Assembly: GCA_019614645.1 (NCBI GenBank)
Contig: JABWDB010000016.1
Coordinates: 3,224,001 to 3,288,000 of the forward strand
Origin: Stratiolaelaps scimitus
Lineage: Eukaryota; Arthropoda; Arachnida; Mesostigmata; Laelapidae
DNA length: 64,000 nucleotides
Reading direction: 5' to 3'
Under the pieces are notes generated by a model that was given only the letters and a program-made list of their open reading frames with translations, searched no databases and was not told the DNA's origin. Shown here in pieces: positions 13,510 through 25,919 of this stretch. The number at the start of each line of letters is the position of its first letter. Position 1 is the stretch's first letter. A program made the position numbers and the translations under genes.

Positions 13510-16108
13510 ACGATCCTTTAACAATAGCTAGCAATTAACAATCAATTCATGAAAACTTCATGCGTTTGAACTTGCACATGTAATAGAAAAGCGGCAGATT
13601 GTCGAAGAGAATTTACGCATAGGTTATATGAAATGATTTTCGCACTGGGTTCAATTCCGCGGAAAAAATGTGATCTGGAATCATAATGGTTCTCTAGGGC
13701 AGGTCCACAACTCGATGCTTCCATCTAAAGATTTATCTGTCTCTTTACTTTGGACGCGTCTATATCAATTGCGTCTGTTGTTTACCAATAGACGCATCTT
13801 ACTTTTCGTCAAATAGTGTTTATTAGAGCCATTTAGCGGCGTGCATGTCGGGTCAAATGTGACAATTTCGCGCGACAATACGTTATATAATCCATCTGGT
13901 GTCCATAACTGATTAATTTCATTTTCCGACCGATCCTGCACTTACCTACGACGGTCATATCCTTATGAGCGCGCGCCGTGTTGAACATAGGTGATTCTCC
14001 CGATACCTCGCATCGGTAGCGGCCCTCGGAGTCGCGATCCGTGTGACTCAAATAGATGTTGGCCGGATTTGGGCTCGACCGTTCCAGCTGCAAGCAGATA
14101 TACATATACAGATGAGCACGGACGGAGCACGAACATATAAAAGCGGAGTCACAGTGAGAATACGACGCAGCGAAAGATAGAAGTGCGTATCTGTCTATCG
14201 CCCGGACGACTCACCCAGGCTCACAGTAACTCAGTGAAATATACAAACCCTGGACGAAGCTGACACGTCGTTGGCAACGGGGGCCGACTCACATCTGCTC
14301 AGAACAACAGCAACAGCAGGAACGAACGGAAGGAACGGCGACACCTGACGGTTGTTGCGAAATCCCTTCCACCCTGTTTGTTAACTGTGACCTCTGTCTA
14401 TTGGTTGTTGTTTCTCCACCCCAGCACCGTTCGTGAGAACATACTCCTCTATCGAGGAAAAGGAGAAAGTTGAAAGAAGGGAGGCACGAAAGAAGTGCAG
14501 CGAACAACGGGGAATTTGTGTCGGCCGTGAAATCCCTCCGATCCTGGTACAGTGTCGGTGGGACGGCGACGCGTAAACTCGACCCGTTGTAATACGCTTG
14601 TGATGATGCTTCTTTTACATGCCGTTCCCGTGCTCTAGCCGTCAGCGATCCCCAAGTTTGTCAAGAATCGACCCTCACAGCACAGCACACACAGCCATAC
14701 GAACGGCTCACAGACAGATCAAGAGGCAGACAACCGACGGAAACATGCTTACACATGGGGCATGTATCGCTGCTGTTTCAACGGCAGCAACAGCAGCCGC
14801 AGAGGATTTCTACTGGCGTTCGGAGGTCACCCCACCGTCGACGACTTTCCCTGGTTGTCCCACGGCCACTCTGCCCCGTAAAAAGTTAGTAGCGCGTAGA
14901 CCTTTCTGCTGCTGGCGCTGTACATGTGCGTAGTAATGGCGGCAGGACAGGCCAACTGGCTGGTTAGCTAGCTACCTAGCTGTCGATCCGGCGTTTGTGT
15001 GTCTGTGTCTGCGTTCGGTCCTGTCGAGGCTGTTCGCAGTGGTGTGGCCTGTCTTGTCCTGTCTTGCCGACACCGGTCCAGGGAGGGAGACGAAGCATGG
15101 ATTTACATCGGCTCCGCCCATACAAAGGAGCAGAGAGAGAGAGAGGCGAAGAGCTAAGCAGACACTAAGGGCATAAGGAAGGCCTGCGTCCCTTGACGGC
15201 CGTCGCACCGCGAGTTAGACTCGAAGGGACATAGGTGAAGAAGAACCAAGGAGGATTTCAACAGCGAGGAGATCTCAGCGACGCTTGTGGGCAAAGCCAG
15301 TGACAGCAGTAACAGCAGCAGCAGCATATCAACAACAACAATAGCAGCAGCAGCAGCAACGAAAGAGGTGTGACAGACTCCTGCTGTTTTTTACGCTCTC
15401 TCTTACGGCTCTCAGACTATAAATGCTCTGCTGCTGCTGCTGCTGTTGCAGGAGGATGCTGTACCAACTCAGCGGGGGATTTTAGTACACGTGTGTACGA
15501 CTCTGGCAGCGTATAACAAGACCGATCTTGGCTGCAATACAAACATGTCCTACTTAGAATGTGGCGATGGGACGGACCTCATGCATGGTGGAGGCACTTG
15601 ACCAACGATACGTAAACAACACTGAGTAGCCGCGATAGATGAGACAGAATAGTGTCTTCATTGGCAGAACACGAAGTGAAGTAGTCTCAAGTGTAGCCAT
15701 GCGTACGCTCATGTGGAAAATGTATTTGGATTCGGTGATTCGCGATTCGCTCTGAACGACTCATTAAATCAATAGTGAGGGCCAGTCAGAGTGTTCCATT
15801 CGGGGTGTACATGCAGCTGATCGAGCAGCTGTGTTTCTTGGTTCATCTCTTCAACTCGACCAGATCGTCGGATTGTTATTGTTGTGCCCGCTTATCCAGC
15901 ATTTTTGTAGCAGTTCAGGCCGGAAGTGATGACAAGTCTAAAATCGTTGTCCGTGTTTTGCTTGTGGTCATGTTCGCTCTTCAAATCGGCATTCATCACT
16001 CTGGTTTCAACTTTCCAACAGGCTGTGGCCGTCGCATTGCCTTGGGATACAGACGTATGATAACAGACAGTGACGACGACGACGACGACGACAACAACAA
16101 CAACGTTG

Positions 16109-16144
<36 letters not shown>

Positions 16145-19041
16145 GCAGCGGACAAGAGCAAAAGTGTGTTGTCGATAGAACACGGGCGGACGAACGGTAG
16201 CGGGCTCACTCAGCCCAGCTCAGGGGAATAGCGATTTGCGCCAGCCACAGAGCACACCACATACAACGCAAACACGCGGAGCCATAGGCCGTCGGCAATA
16301 CTTCATCTTTTCGACCGGTGCGCCGACTCACTGGTTGTTTCTCCTCGGGTACTGTACAGCCGAAGCTCGCTCTCTTGCCTCGTATGTAGGATCGTACGAC
16401 GTCGACTCTAACTATTGACGTCGGGCCCTGCTGTCAGACCGACCAAAACGGATGCATGAATACGAAGCAAGTAGGCAGGACGGATGGTGGCATCGGAAGT
16501 CAGCATCAAGCTACGCAGAAGCGTACCTAGTCACCAGTGGATAGTGACGAGGTAGCGAATCCCAAGTACGCACGATGTGTGCTGTATCCTGCAGCGATGT
16601 GCGCTGTTCCTGCTCAGCGGAGATCAAAGCGGCTCAAGTCGCTACGTTTCCCTGCGCGAGAGTCCTGCTACGCCTGCTGCGACGTCAATGGCAACGAACA
16701 AACAAAAAGGTGGCAGCGATTCGACCGGTGATGTGGCCACCTTGGCCACCGATCCTTCCCTCTCCACGAAATTTCCTTTCGAAGGATCCTACGAGAAACT
16801 CTATAGATTGTGGGGAGTGACGCTGGTACAAGTTGTACCTGGTCGTGGTTAGTCGCCGAACGATCGACGATTGCTGTTTAACTTGTTGTCGCTGTTGTTG
16901 TTACTGTTGTCTCGGTCTGTGTTGGCTGCTGTTCCTCTGTTGTCACTCAGGTGGCTTCCACTTGACTGCACTCGAAGGCGAGTCGCAAACGACGATTACT
17001 CACACTTCTACTGATGCGGTCCATTGATATCGATGGAAGTGCCTACGACAGAGGCAACTTCACGAGGCGTGAAGGTGCCGTGCGAAGAGGATTACTCGGC
17101 GAGTAGACGAGCAAAAATTGATAAAGATACACTTTTCCCAACCTTTCCTAATGGGAAAATACCATGGGATGCGTTCGCGTTCTCCTATTGTCAATTCTGT
17201 TGAGGGCTGTATTGCCGAGACGTACTGTGCGTCTCGTCCATCCTCTCGGTTATGCTAAAAGAGAGAGGGAGATGATTCAAATTTCCCGGCAAATATTCGG
17301 TAGGTCACATATTGATCACCATGGGTACGAGCAGTGGATTTCGAAATATTTGTCGGTAAAGGCTGTTTACATGAAATAGATTTCAACTTCAGGGTGAGCC
17401 TAGCAAATCGAAAGAGGTCCCATAGCTTGGCCTACGTAGAGTGACCCACACATGCCGTTTGAAGTGCAGCTTTTATACGAAAGCTGCAGCGGGTTAGATT
17501 TCATCGAAATACAGCAGACCGATAGATTGCCTGATACAATACATAGATAATTATATGTATATATCGATAGGCATTAACAACACTGGCCCGGAACCCTGTA
17601 GCGACTACGGCAAGCAACAGCCCTATCCGCTGTTGCATCGCAAGCAGCGATTGCAGAGACAACGATTCAGCGGGTGGGATACCGACGTTCGCTTATCAGC
17701 ATAATTAATGTCTCGCGACCCAAGGAGGGATTAGACGTTTGTCTAGCCGTTTCCTGTGTTCACTACTGTTACTGCTATTATCCAGTATCTCCTTTCTCTC
17801 TGGGGCATCCTGTTTGGGCTTCCCGATCCTGTTTTCGTAGGAGTTGCATCACCCTCTTAACCACCACCCGGCACTCGACCGGCTTACGTGCTACAGCTTC
17901 TATATTAAATAGCTCAAATACAAGTTCACTATCCCGTTACATTGTGTAAGCCTGTTAACTATTCCCACCAGCCCTCGTTACCACGACCGCTGGGCAGATG
18001 TGTGTGTCTGTGTGTTCATAGCGGTACTATCCAACCGCCTATGTGTATCATGTCGCCATGGGCAAATAATGAGTCATTCGTACCATGCAAATGTTACATG
18101 GAAGCGTAGTGTATTTTCGGCTGTTGCGTATTGTCGCAGTCCATAGATAGTCTATCGACCAACCTGTGCAATAAGACGTAATGTGCTGACGCCAATACAA
18201 CGAAGTAAAATGAAGCCACGAGTATCCCTGGGGTGGAGAGGAAAGCGAGGATATATATAGATAAATATATATAGAATACTTTAGGAATAAGATCCTAGCA
18301 GTGATGCAGTCTACCTGCACTAGAACTGCTGTCACATGTAATGTTAGCGGTACAATACACCAATATACTGTAGCTATTGTACGAGCTGTATCTGTTTGTA
18401 TACGTCAGCAGGAACTTTTACATGTATCGGATACGAAGAAATAAAGAAATTAGAAAAACATTAACAGCGTAGAGTATGAGTATGTACGGGATGTGTATTT
18501 GCAGTAAACAATACAGCTTATTTGATTTAAGAAAGAAATTTAATGGACAGGTGTCGTTGGTGAACGAAGTTTCTAACGGGGCACATTTGTACAGCCCTCT
18601 CTATGGAAACGATCGGGCTGAGCCACCACCGGCAGTCCCCAGTAGTAGAGAAGTGTTGATCACGATGGAACGCTTGGGATCCGTTTTATGCTCGGTAAAA
18701 TGCAAATGCAACATGATGTGTGCTGTTCTCATAAACCATAAGGTCAGCTCTAATAAATTAGCAATGCCGCTAGTCGCTAGCTACGTATTCAATATCTCTT
18801 ATTCACAGACCTTGTCCAATGAGCGTGGTACTTACATCAATATAAACGCCGGTAAGATTGTAGCTTTTGATTTTGATGGGCTCGTCGAAAGGCATGTATC
18901 CCAATATCTCCACGTTGTCCTTGTACCACTTGAGCGAGTAGATAACGTCATCACCCTGATCATAGCTGCAATTCAGCCAGGTGCCCTCACCCGCAACCAC
19001 CACAGAAGGCACAGACAGATGAGTCAGGCGGAGATGCGACC
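6368..19041 (-). CDS. Beat-family immunoglobulin protein, joined gene model (four exons)
   Basis: Gene model on the minus strand: 18836-19041, 13946-14087, 8088-8227, 6368-7120. Joined, it gives about 412 residues after the signal peptide. The order is Ig1 (LNCSYD, SLKWYK, RYRCEVS), Ig2 (VNVSCSY, LDWFINE, MKLRC), a third Ig-like unit (VKLSCRT, LMWLLNE, SKLRC) and a hydrophobic C-terminus. The SLKWYK and RYRCEVS motifs and the WFIN second domain are hallmarks of the Beat family, whose characterised Drosophila members act in axon guidance and bind Side-family receptors. Intron phases from 5' to 3' are 0, 1 and 0, and every junction keeps the frame. All borders are GT-AG. N-glycosylation sequons (NCS, NLT, NVS, NAS, NVS, NAT) fit an extracellular protein. 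The exact paralogue cannot be named. The start codon lies in a further upstream exon, possibly 62353-62404. Confidence 0.85.
7121..8087 (-). other. Intron of the Beat-like gene (967 nt)
   Basis: This intron lies inside the second Ig domain, in phase 0, with borders GTAAGT and TTTCAG. It contains short frames on both strands (for example 7298-7618 plus), none of which shows domain motifs. I see no further exon in it. Confidence 0.8.
8088..8227 (-). CDS. Beat-like gene, exon encoding first half of Ig domain 2
   Basis: This 140-nt exon starts after TTCTGCAG and ends at donor GTAAGT. Two leading bases complete a codon with the single base left by the preceding exon, giving Ala. Then come 46 codons, from IPSNGLIVSG to FINEIK. 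The block GFYEIGDLVNVSC, followed by SKPNASLDWFINE, matches the second Ig domain of Beat proteins, including its cysteine and tryptophan. The exon ends in phase 0, as the next exon requires. It has two sequons (NVS and NAS). Confidence 0.9.
9185..9221 (+). repeat. GA microsatellite (about 37 nt)
   Basis: An uninterrupted GA run. Frames reading Arg-Glu or Leu-Ser repeats across it are artefacts. Confidence 0.95.
9468..9492 (+). repeat. TATC microsatellite
   Basis: About six copies of TATC. Confidence 0.9.
12419..12463 (+). repeat. GTT and CTG trinucleotide tracts
   Basis: A GTT run (12419-12440) is followed, after GGGG, by a CTG run (to 12462). Confidence 0.95.
12737..12760 (+). repeat. CCTG tetranucleotide repeat
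   Basis: About five to six copies of CCTG/TGCC. Confidence 0.9.
13469..13507. repeat. TA microsatellite (39 nt)
   Basis: Uninterrupted alternating TA inside the intron between the two Ig domains of the Beat-like gene. Confidence 0.95.
13946..14087 (-). CDS. Beat-like gene, exon encoding second half of Ig domain 1
   Basis: This 142-nt exon lies between an acceptor CTTGCAG and a donor AG|GTAAGT. It starts in phase 0, matching the preceding exon, and leaves one base at its end. It encodes 47 residues starting LERSSPNPAN. The DSEGRYRCEVSGESPMFNTA stretch contains the F-strand cysteine that pairs with the one in the preceding exon. The R-Y-R-C-E-V-S followed by a proline and F-x-T pattern is among the best conserved blocks of Beat proteins, so the family assignment rests heavily on this exon. 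The end, HKDMTVVG, leads into the linker between the two Ig domains. Confidence 0.9.
15304..15448 (+). repeat. CAG, AAC and CTG trinucleotide cluster
   Basis: CAG runs at 15313-15326 and 15343-15358, an AAC run at 15331-15340 and a CTG run at 15427-15446. Confidence 0.9.
16071..16149 (+). repeat. Compound GAC, AAC and CAG trinucleotide array
   Basis: GAC repeats pass into AAC and then alternating CAG and AAC blocks over about 79 nt. Confidence 0.95.
18836..19041 (-). CDS. Beat-like gene, exon encoding first half of Ig domain 1
   Basis: This 206-nt exon starts after a strong acceptor (pyrimidine-rich tract ending TTTGCAG) and ends at a consensus donor GTAAGT. It takes one base from the preceding exon and ends in phase 0. 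Its 68 complete codons begin SHLRLTHLSVPS and carry the B-strand cysteine (LNCSYD) and the core tryptophan in SLKWYK. The charged loop that follows (PFDEPIKIKSY) and the NLTGVYID end fit the Beat family, where the first Ig domain is split at this point. The plus-strand open frame over the same bases (18476-19051) is a shadow of this exon. Confidence 0.88.
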
Positions 19042-21102
19042 CTGCAAATGACAAGAACACAGGAAGGTAACGATAAATAAGGGCAACGAGGCTCATGTTT
19101 AATTGGACAACCTTTGAATATCGGTTAGTTTATTGCTACTCATAATCCCTAATGTCGCTAATGTGCTATGCACGCGTTCTGGAAGTTTTTTTTTTTAGGT
19201 GTTTCTTATTATTGTTATTTATTGTAGTAGCGATAGTAACGTACGAACTTTCTTCAGCGTCTTGCAGCGGCCACTTCGTTCCGCATCGTCCATCCCTACC
19301 TATCCTTAGGTCATGGTTTAGCCACTTAGATAAAGGCTTTCCCACCGCCGGTTCCGCTCCCACTCTTGGGCATTAGCCAAAACCAGATCTTTGTCTATGG
19401 CTGAAGACTAAATAGACTTGAACTTGAGCGGAACTCGTAGTGAAACGTCTGCTCCCTCTATAGTCTTTCTCCTTAGTTGTCGTCGTCGTCGTTGTCGTCG
19501 TTTTCTTCTTCCTCATCGTCCTCCACTTTCCTCGCCCTATTCGTTTCTACGCCAAACTAATCAGGCGCAATTAGGGCCAAGAGGCCTCACTAGCTCCTCT
19601 GCGCCTGAAAGCACCGATCTCACACAACTCAAATCAACGTACATCGGAGCCAGCTGGATGGCGGGCCAGCCAGCTAAACAACCTACCAACCCACTCTGGC
19701 CGCTGCGGTGCTTAGGGTAGCGGCGCTGGTCGTGTGCCAGTTAGCCTCGAAGCGTCGGCTCGAACCGTGCCGACGAACTTCCCTCCCTTAACGGATCCCG
19801 GCTCCGGCCACAGTGGGCTCCTCGGCAACGCGAGTAGCCCATGTCGCATCAAGCGGTAGGCAAGAAGGGGAGTAGGCCGCACATCTAGTGTCCATCTACA
19901 GCGACTTAGGGGAGATCGACACTTAGGACGAGGAGGAAGAGACTATCACATTTTTTCCTACCCACTCAGAGCGCTGACATGGACAGGACCAACCTCCTTT
20001 CGTTTTGCACGCGGTCCGGCGAAGTATATCCCCATTTCAACCGCCGAGACATCCCCCACCACATATCTTTGGTCTAATCTACAAAAATGTGCTATGCCAC
20101 CTTGAGCAATTTGCGCACCTCAAGACGGGAGAAAGGGCAGTAGGTGCCCACATCACAGTAACACACATCCACAGATACGCTCACACACAGACTCGCTCAC
20201 TGCCATAAGCGTCGCTTTTTGTCTCGGCTAGCTTCTCTGGTCCGCGACGGATGAATCTCATCGGGACTATATGCACATATATGATAGTATATATTCATGT
20301 CGTTATAGAGAGGGTACACTCGGAAACGGGGTTCGCACAAAGATATTGAGTCCAAGCCGTTACATGGAATTCCTGGGGCCGAACACGTACTGTGCTGTAA
20401 CTGGATACTTATATTGCAGTTATCGATGAGTTAATGAATTCTAAAACGACTTCAAAAGCACAGAGATTAATCTTATACATCAAGACATAGTTTCTCGGAC
20501 AGTAGACGCTGATTCTCCAGCTGTTTATGTAGTAGCTAGATTTTGTGAGCCCTTCAGTTCGATAGTGTGGCCTGAAGCGTTGCTAAATGATGATTACCAA
20601 GTTAGGATCGGCCGAAACCATAGACAATTGGAGCGGGTAAAAATAAACCAACAGTTGAAGTAGAGGTGGGATCTGACCAGGTTGGCAGTTATTCATATGC
20701 ACAAGATACACAGATAACGTTTAGCAAAAATGGTCCTGGTCGTTCTTCAACGATGACGACACAATTTGCGGTTATTAAGAGTCACGTGAATGAACGAAGG
20801 AACATCAGGCTTCGCAGGCTTATCTGATATGACCATAAATGTATGGCCACTAATTTATCCCACCTGACATAATGGTATATCATTAATGTTTTTCACATAT
20901 CTTTATGCGTCTCATGTAGCTTAGCTGTTGCATCATCCACCTTCGTGGTCGACTCTGGTGGTTGCATATTAAAATATTCACAAATTGTATAAAATACAAT
21001 GAAAGCACACACAGGCCAACCATATCAATAGATCAATCACAGGAATCAAGTCAGCATCATTTATCGATTATATGTGAGCGTTGATTCCCTCACTCGTCCA
21101 GC

Positions 21103-21345
21103 TCAGCCCCTCTCACTGAAAGCGGATATTGATCTCCTCTTATATGTGTTTTCTACAGACCTATGCAGGTAGCGTGTCAAGAACATACCCACTACTGTAG
21201 TTGGCACGCGTGTCGGGCGGCACCTCCCGGAGCGACGGTTGATCATCAAAGTTGGCACATCAGCCTCGCATGTGGTATACAAGTGAAATCCAATTTGGTC
21301 ACCCATTGAACAGAGAATTCCTTGCGCTGTTTCCTTGCTCACCAT
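21103..21345 (-). CDS. Unidentified short open frame
   Basis: Eighty codons start at an ATG (MVSKETAQGILCSMGDQIGF) and end at TGA. The content is not low-complexity, and DVPTLMINRRSGRCRPTRVP gives it protein-like character. No signal peptide, domain or splice partner was recognised. It lies in an otherwise empty stretch upstream of the Ig exons, so it could be a small gene, a decayed mobile-element fragment or chance. Confidence 0.15.
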   Translation of the reverse strand: MVSKETAQGILCSMGDQIGFHLYTTCEADVPTLMINRRSGRCRPTRVPTTVVGMFLTRYLHRSVENTYKRRSISAFSERG

Positions 21346-22592
21346 TGTTACGGCTAGATATTTTCATTACGATACCTATAATACCCATTTCTTGTACTTA
21401 GAAGCTATTCTCGCCTGCAAAGACACGGTCGATTAAGGGCTACGCCGTTAAAAAACAAGTACTTTTTAGAACAAGGGGCTAGTCCTGTTGTTAGTCCTTT
21501 TGCAAGCAGGTTTGCATCATCTCGTTGTGTTGTAATCCTTTGAGCGATCCTAGAGAATGCTCGCTCTCTCGGCGACGCAGCGGTGGTGACCCCAATCCCG
21601 TCCCCATGTGTCCTACCCCGTCCCTATGATTGGATCATCGCTCAAGTCGCTACGTCGGCTGCTGTTGCAGCCTGTTCATCACCCCTTTCGTTAACCACAA
21701 GGGACTAGCCGCAGATACTAATACCATCTATAACCCTCTATAAACCCCCTTACACTCCATACTCCCGGCAGCTATAGCGTATAGATGAAACTTGGACTAC
21801 CTGAGCAAAGTCCGCACATGCTTTTTGCTGGCATACGAGCGCAGCTCGTAGTCCTCTCCGACCCGTAAGGAACGCCACGCCTCGGGATGTTTTAGGAAGC
21901 GGCACTTGCGATCGTGTCCGTGCAGCATAGCAGCATAAAAAGCGCAGCTGACGGACCGGCAGAACGCCCTGAGAGGGTGGGGAAGGGCGATGATCCGTCA
22001 TGATCACTCGATGAGGTCTTCGGGGCCCGCTGACTTCAGGTCCTTACGCGCGTAGCGAAACCAACTCCCACCGTCGTGTGTGCCCCTCCCAGTAGAAGCC
22101 CACTGGCATCTCTCTTACACATTCCCTTTGGCTATGCGCGCCGCCATCGTCCGAACGAGCCGCGTATCCATCGAGCCAATTTCCGTTAACTTGCCAGCGA
22201 GGAAGACGGCGAAGGCGACTTTATGAAGCTTATTAAGCTGGCGGCATGCTTCCGGTAGCAGAGGTTTTATGTCCGCAGTTAGCGACCATAGCGGCGCGCG
22301 CGCACGCGGTATGGGACACTGGTGCTACATAGCTCAGACGGCTGTCAGAGTAGGGGAACGCGGTAGGCATTGACGGGCGACGGGTGGCCGATGGGCAGCT
22401 TAGGCCCGGCCCAATGATAGCACTGCCACCTAGCTTCCACCGTCATCTTAACTCACCCTATAGTGGACTACTACAAGCGAGTACTGCGGTCTCGCTAGTC
22501 AGTCCATCGTCTTCCTTCTCCTCTGTCACTCATCGGAGCCTTCCACGCTTCACCTCATCAGACAGCAGACACTTTCACTCTATCTCTCCCCC

Positions 22593-22615
22593 CCTCTCTC
22601 TCTCTCTCTCTCTCG
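22593..22615 (+). repeat. CT microsatellite
   Basis: An uninterrupted CT run. Confidence 0.9.
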
Positions 22616-25138
22616 ACCATCTTTATTCCCCAGTTCGCCCTACTCGCTTAACGGGTGCATAAGGTCCGCTTATAGCGGCTGGAGCTCGGATAGCCTCACG
22701 CCCAAGGGCTATCGGGCGCCGGCCCACAATCATCATCAGTACCACGCAATACCGTAGCGGCAATATTCCTGCTTCCCTGCTGTCGGCGATCTTGCCCGAT
22801 GACGAGCACGCGTCGTTGAAATGACCCCTGGTAAAAGATCCCCTACAGGGGGATTCCAAATCTACACAGCTACGCCGTTCGCGTAGGTGTGTATATCGAT
22901 AGATAAGATACATGGTTAGATGACCTTGTGGCTCACGAGATAAGTTTACGTGCAACGCGTAAATAGCACACGTTCGTTGTTTGTGAAGGACTTCCGTTTA
23001 GAACGACGGACACTCACACATACACATGCAGATCTCCGTCTGTCATACATGTGAATACCTGAGTGTAGATTGGAGTGTGCTGAGACGCGGGAGAGAGAGA
23101 GAGACATAGAGAGCAGAATTGCTGGGACAGCAGGTGCACTGTATTCGAAAAGTGGGTCAACCCTAGGCCATTGAAAAAACTTACGCATATATAAACCTTT
23201 CACGAATAAACGCCTGAATGTGTATTGATGAATAGCCTGCTATGTATAATAGTTTGATATAATAGTTTGAATATAAGGAAGATAAGATCTACGTTCGCGC
23301 CGGTGACATGAGATGAGCTGTCTACTGGAGATAGTAGAAGTTTACAGGTTGAGAATTGAACTAAGGTCGGTCGGTCGGTTCACGGTTGGTGATGGCATCA
23401 GTTTGCATGGACAGTTTTCCAGATGAGTGGAGGCGCGAGTTTTGTGGGCGGGTCTGCCACTCAGGCACGAGTCCTAGACTATTCTCTAAATATATAAGTA
23501 CCTTAGTTGTAAAGGACTGGTCTGCATGAACAACAAAACATACAGGATCTATAATTGTATCGCTATAACAACGAAAAGCGGAAATAATAGTGCTAGTATC
23601 TCATCTTATAATAATATCTATGTTCCCATATTTGTGCTCTTTTCCGGATTATAAATGCGGGTTTGATTTCATTAGGCTTCTTCTGCTTTTAATATCATTA
23701 ATACTATCGCTATGGAATTTAATGTCCTGGACTGGTGACACGATCTTGATTTTATCCGAAAGCATATTGAGCCCGACGTTCATTGATCGACTATTATATG
23801 TAGCACTGTCAATGACTTGAGTTTGAAGGAAAGAAATTAAATGCTAGCATCACACCGACCACTACAACGAGCCGCGCAATAGTCAATAATTGGACAACCC
23901 ATACATAAATAGCCTGGCCCTCACATATTATAGTCACCTCCAACGAAATTGCTGACTACACGATTTTGACTCATGCTGGCTTGCTCGACCCAGAACCACG
24001 ACAAGCGTGAGGGCAGGCTATTCAATTGACTCTATATGTATAGTATGTGTTGTCGTAAGAATAAACATTGGTGGCAATAGCATCATAGAAGCGCCCAGAG
24101 AATCATTTAGATTCATCTTTATCTCTCTCTCTCTACTAATATGGCCACATATGTAGTAATGACGTTATTGTCCTTTCATATAACACACGTTTCCATAGAG
24201 GATCAGGCAGGCACGCGTCGACCAAAAGACTCGATAGAATTTAGGAAGAAGGGAGAATCCAGGAGAATGGAGAACTCGTTGCTAGACTAGGAAAAAGGAA
24301 CGAGGAGACGGAACCGCGGTGAAGTCCAGGAGTCATATCTTCGCTGAGGACAGCCAGCCGTTGCCTCTGCAGTTCCCCCTAGAAATCACCCTGCCGGGGT
24401 AGTCCGGGTCGAAGTTGGGGAGTAAGTGCGCTGTGCAGCTCCCCCGAACACGGGTGGGTCGCCGGCGAGGTTAGAGAAGCAAAGCGCGCCGACAGGACCA
24501 GTGAGGCGTAATGATGAATCTATGGAAAATCGAACCGAGAGTCACAATCCCCATCCGCGTGTACCGACCTCGCTCGCCAACCCACCTCCCAACATTCCCA
24601 GCCGATCGCTAGATTGCAAGCTCCATCGTGCGACCTCCCCGCGACTTTGCTCACAGGCGCATACTACTGCTAAATCTATACCACGATGGCTCACCACTGC
24701 TTTACTATAATACATACACAGATCCATACTCTATACAAGGCAGCTGCGATGCGGCCTGTTCCTCCATCGGCAGTCTCTTCAAAGGGGAGAAACACGCGGT
24801 CCCATGCCGAAGCCTGCGGCTCCCTCTTCGTCTGCTAACACCGCTATGCTTGCTGTTATAGCCTCGATACATAGCACTGCCATACACTAAGGTCTATGAG
24901 CCCGAGGGGCGGAGCTTGGACATAGCGGGGAATGTGTTTAAAGCGACCTCTCGTAGCCCGGCTACACTATATACTACACACAACACTGGTTGAGTTCTGC
25001 ACTAGTGTTATACTACTACTGCTGCTACTACCGGTGGCGGTTCGGCTACACGCAGTACGCACACGCCATTGCATGATTCCATCGCATTTCTGTGACCAAA
25101 CTGGCTGCTCTATCAATGATGCAAGCATGAAACCGACT

Positions 25139-25140
<2 letters not shown>

Positions 25141-25169
<29 letters not shown>
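25141..25169 (+). repeat. CT microsatellite
   Basis: A CT run with one TTT interruption. Confidence 0.9.
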
Positions 25170-25891
25170 GCATTAGCTCTTTGACTTTGCCAGCAGGCAG
25201 ATACATCTATTTAGTTGACAACACGAGAACTAGGAATTGTGGGATCGTCTGCGTGCAAATCAGCATGCCACGTCGAGCACCACATATATACACACAACAC
25301 TATTCATTATGGATCGAAATACATTCACCTCGGGTAACCATATTATATAACACATATACATACGTACGTGTCCTTAAAGTCAATAGATATTTCTGTGGGT
25401 GTAACCTACGTTGGATAAAGCAACGAGCCGAAAATAAGTAACCTATTAACCAACCCCAGATTATCAACAAATTATTGTCCAGGATGCGTAGATTTTGATC
25501 TTTAAGAGGATCAACCTCTCAACAGAATGAAAACTTTGTCTGGTCTGGTTGGATCACGATTATAACGAGTAGAAGTGAATGACACCCAATGTTTGAGTAT
25601 CATTCAAAATTAAAGCATCCAGGATCTTCTCAGTGTTTTAAGCTATTGATTGATTGACTGATTGATATGGAGATCACTTACTAATTCGCTTCAGGTGGCC
25701 GGATTGGCTAGATTAGTGACTCGTGTACCAACCAACACCGACATGGGTCGTAGCCGAGTATCTCGCCTCTGTCAAACAACTTTCCCCGAGCAGACATTGA
25801 TGTTTGCTTTGCTTGTCTGAGTGCGATATGCATTAGCTGTAACGCAGACTACAGGCGTTGGGAGCATATTCCTAAATCATCCCAGAAATCC

Positions 25892-25919
25892 TATATATAT
25901 ATATATATATATATATATT
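25892..25919. repeat. TA microsatellite
   Basis: Alternating TA of about 28 nt. Confidence 0.95.

Larger units (their letters stand above)
8228..13945 (-). other. Intron of the Beat-like gene (about 5.7 kb), microsatellite-rich
   Basis: This is a phase 1 intron between the two Ig domains. It contains a GA tract (9185-9221), a TATC tract (9468-9492), GTT and CTG tracts (12419-12463), a CCTG tract (12737-12760) and a TA tract (13469-13507). Open frames at 8999-9448, 9941-10309, 12073-12417, 12550-12900 and 12780-13103 lack recognisable domains and mostly overlap low-complexity sequence. Confidence 0.75.
14088..18835 (-). other. Intron of the Beat-like gene (about 4.7 kb), CAG/GAC-rich
   Basis: This phase 0 intron splits Ig domain 1. 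The interval 15304-16149 holds several CAG, AAC and GAC triplet runs. In the plus frame 15775-16200 these would encode Asp, Asn and Ser runs, which I read as a microsatellite and not a protein. The minus frame 14972-15208 starts with a hydrophobic segment but lies within the intron and lacks a supporting exon. Confidence 0.75.

Noticed and set aside
14972..15208. Minus frame with a hydrophobic N-terminus, considered as a signal-peptide exon
   Set aside because: It sits between the two halves of Ig domain 1, so it cannot be the first exon of that gene, and the hydrophobic part derives partly from a GA tract.
15775..16200. Plus-strand frame ending in Asp, Asn and Ser runs
   Set aside because: The tail is a translated trinucleotide microsatellite within an intron of the Beat-like gene, and no domain is seen.
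18476..19051. 191-codon plus-strand open frame
   Set aside because: It lies antisense to the Ig1 exon at 18836-19041, which has family motifs and correct splice sites.
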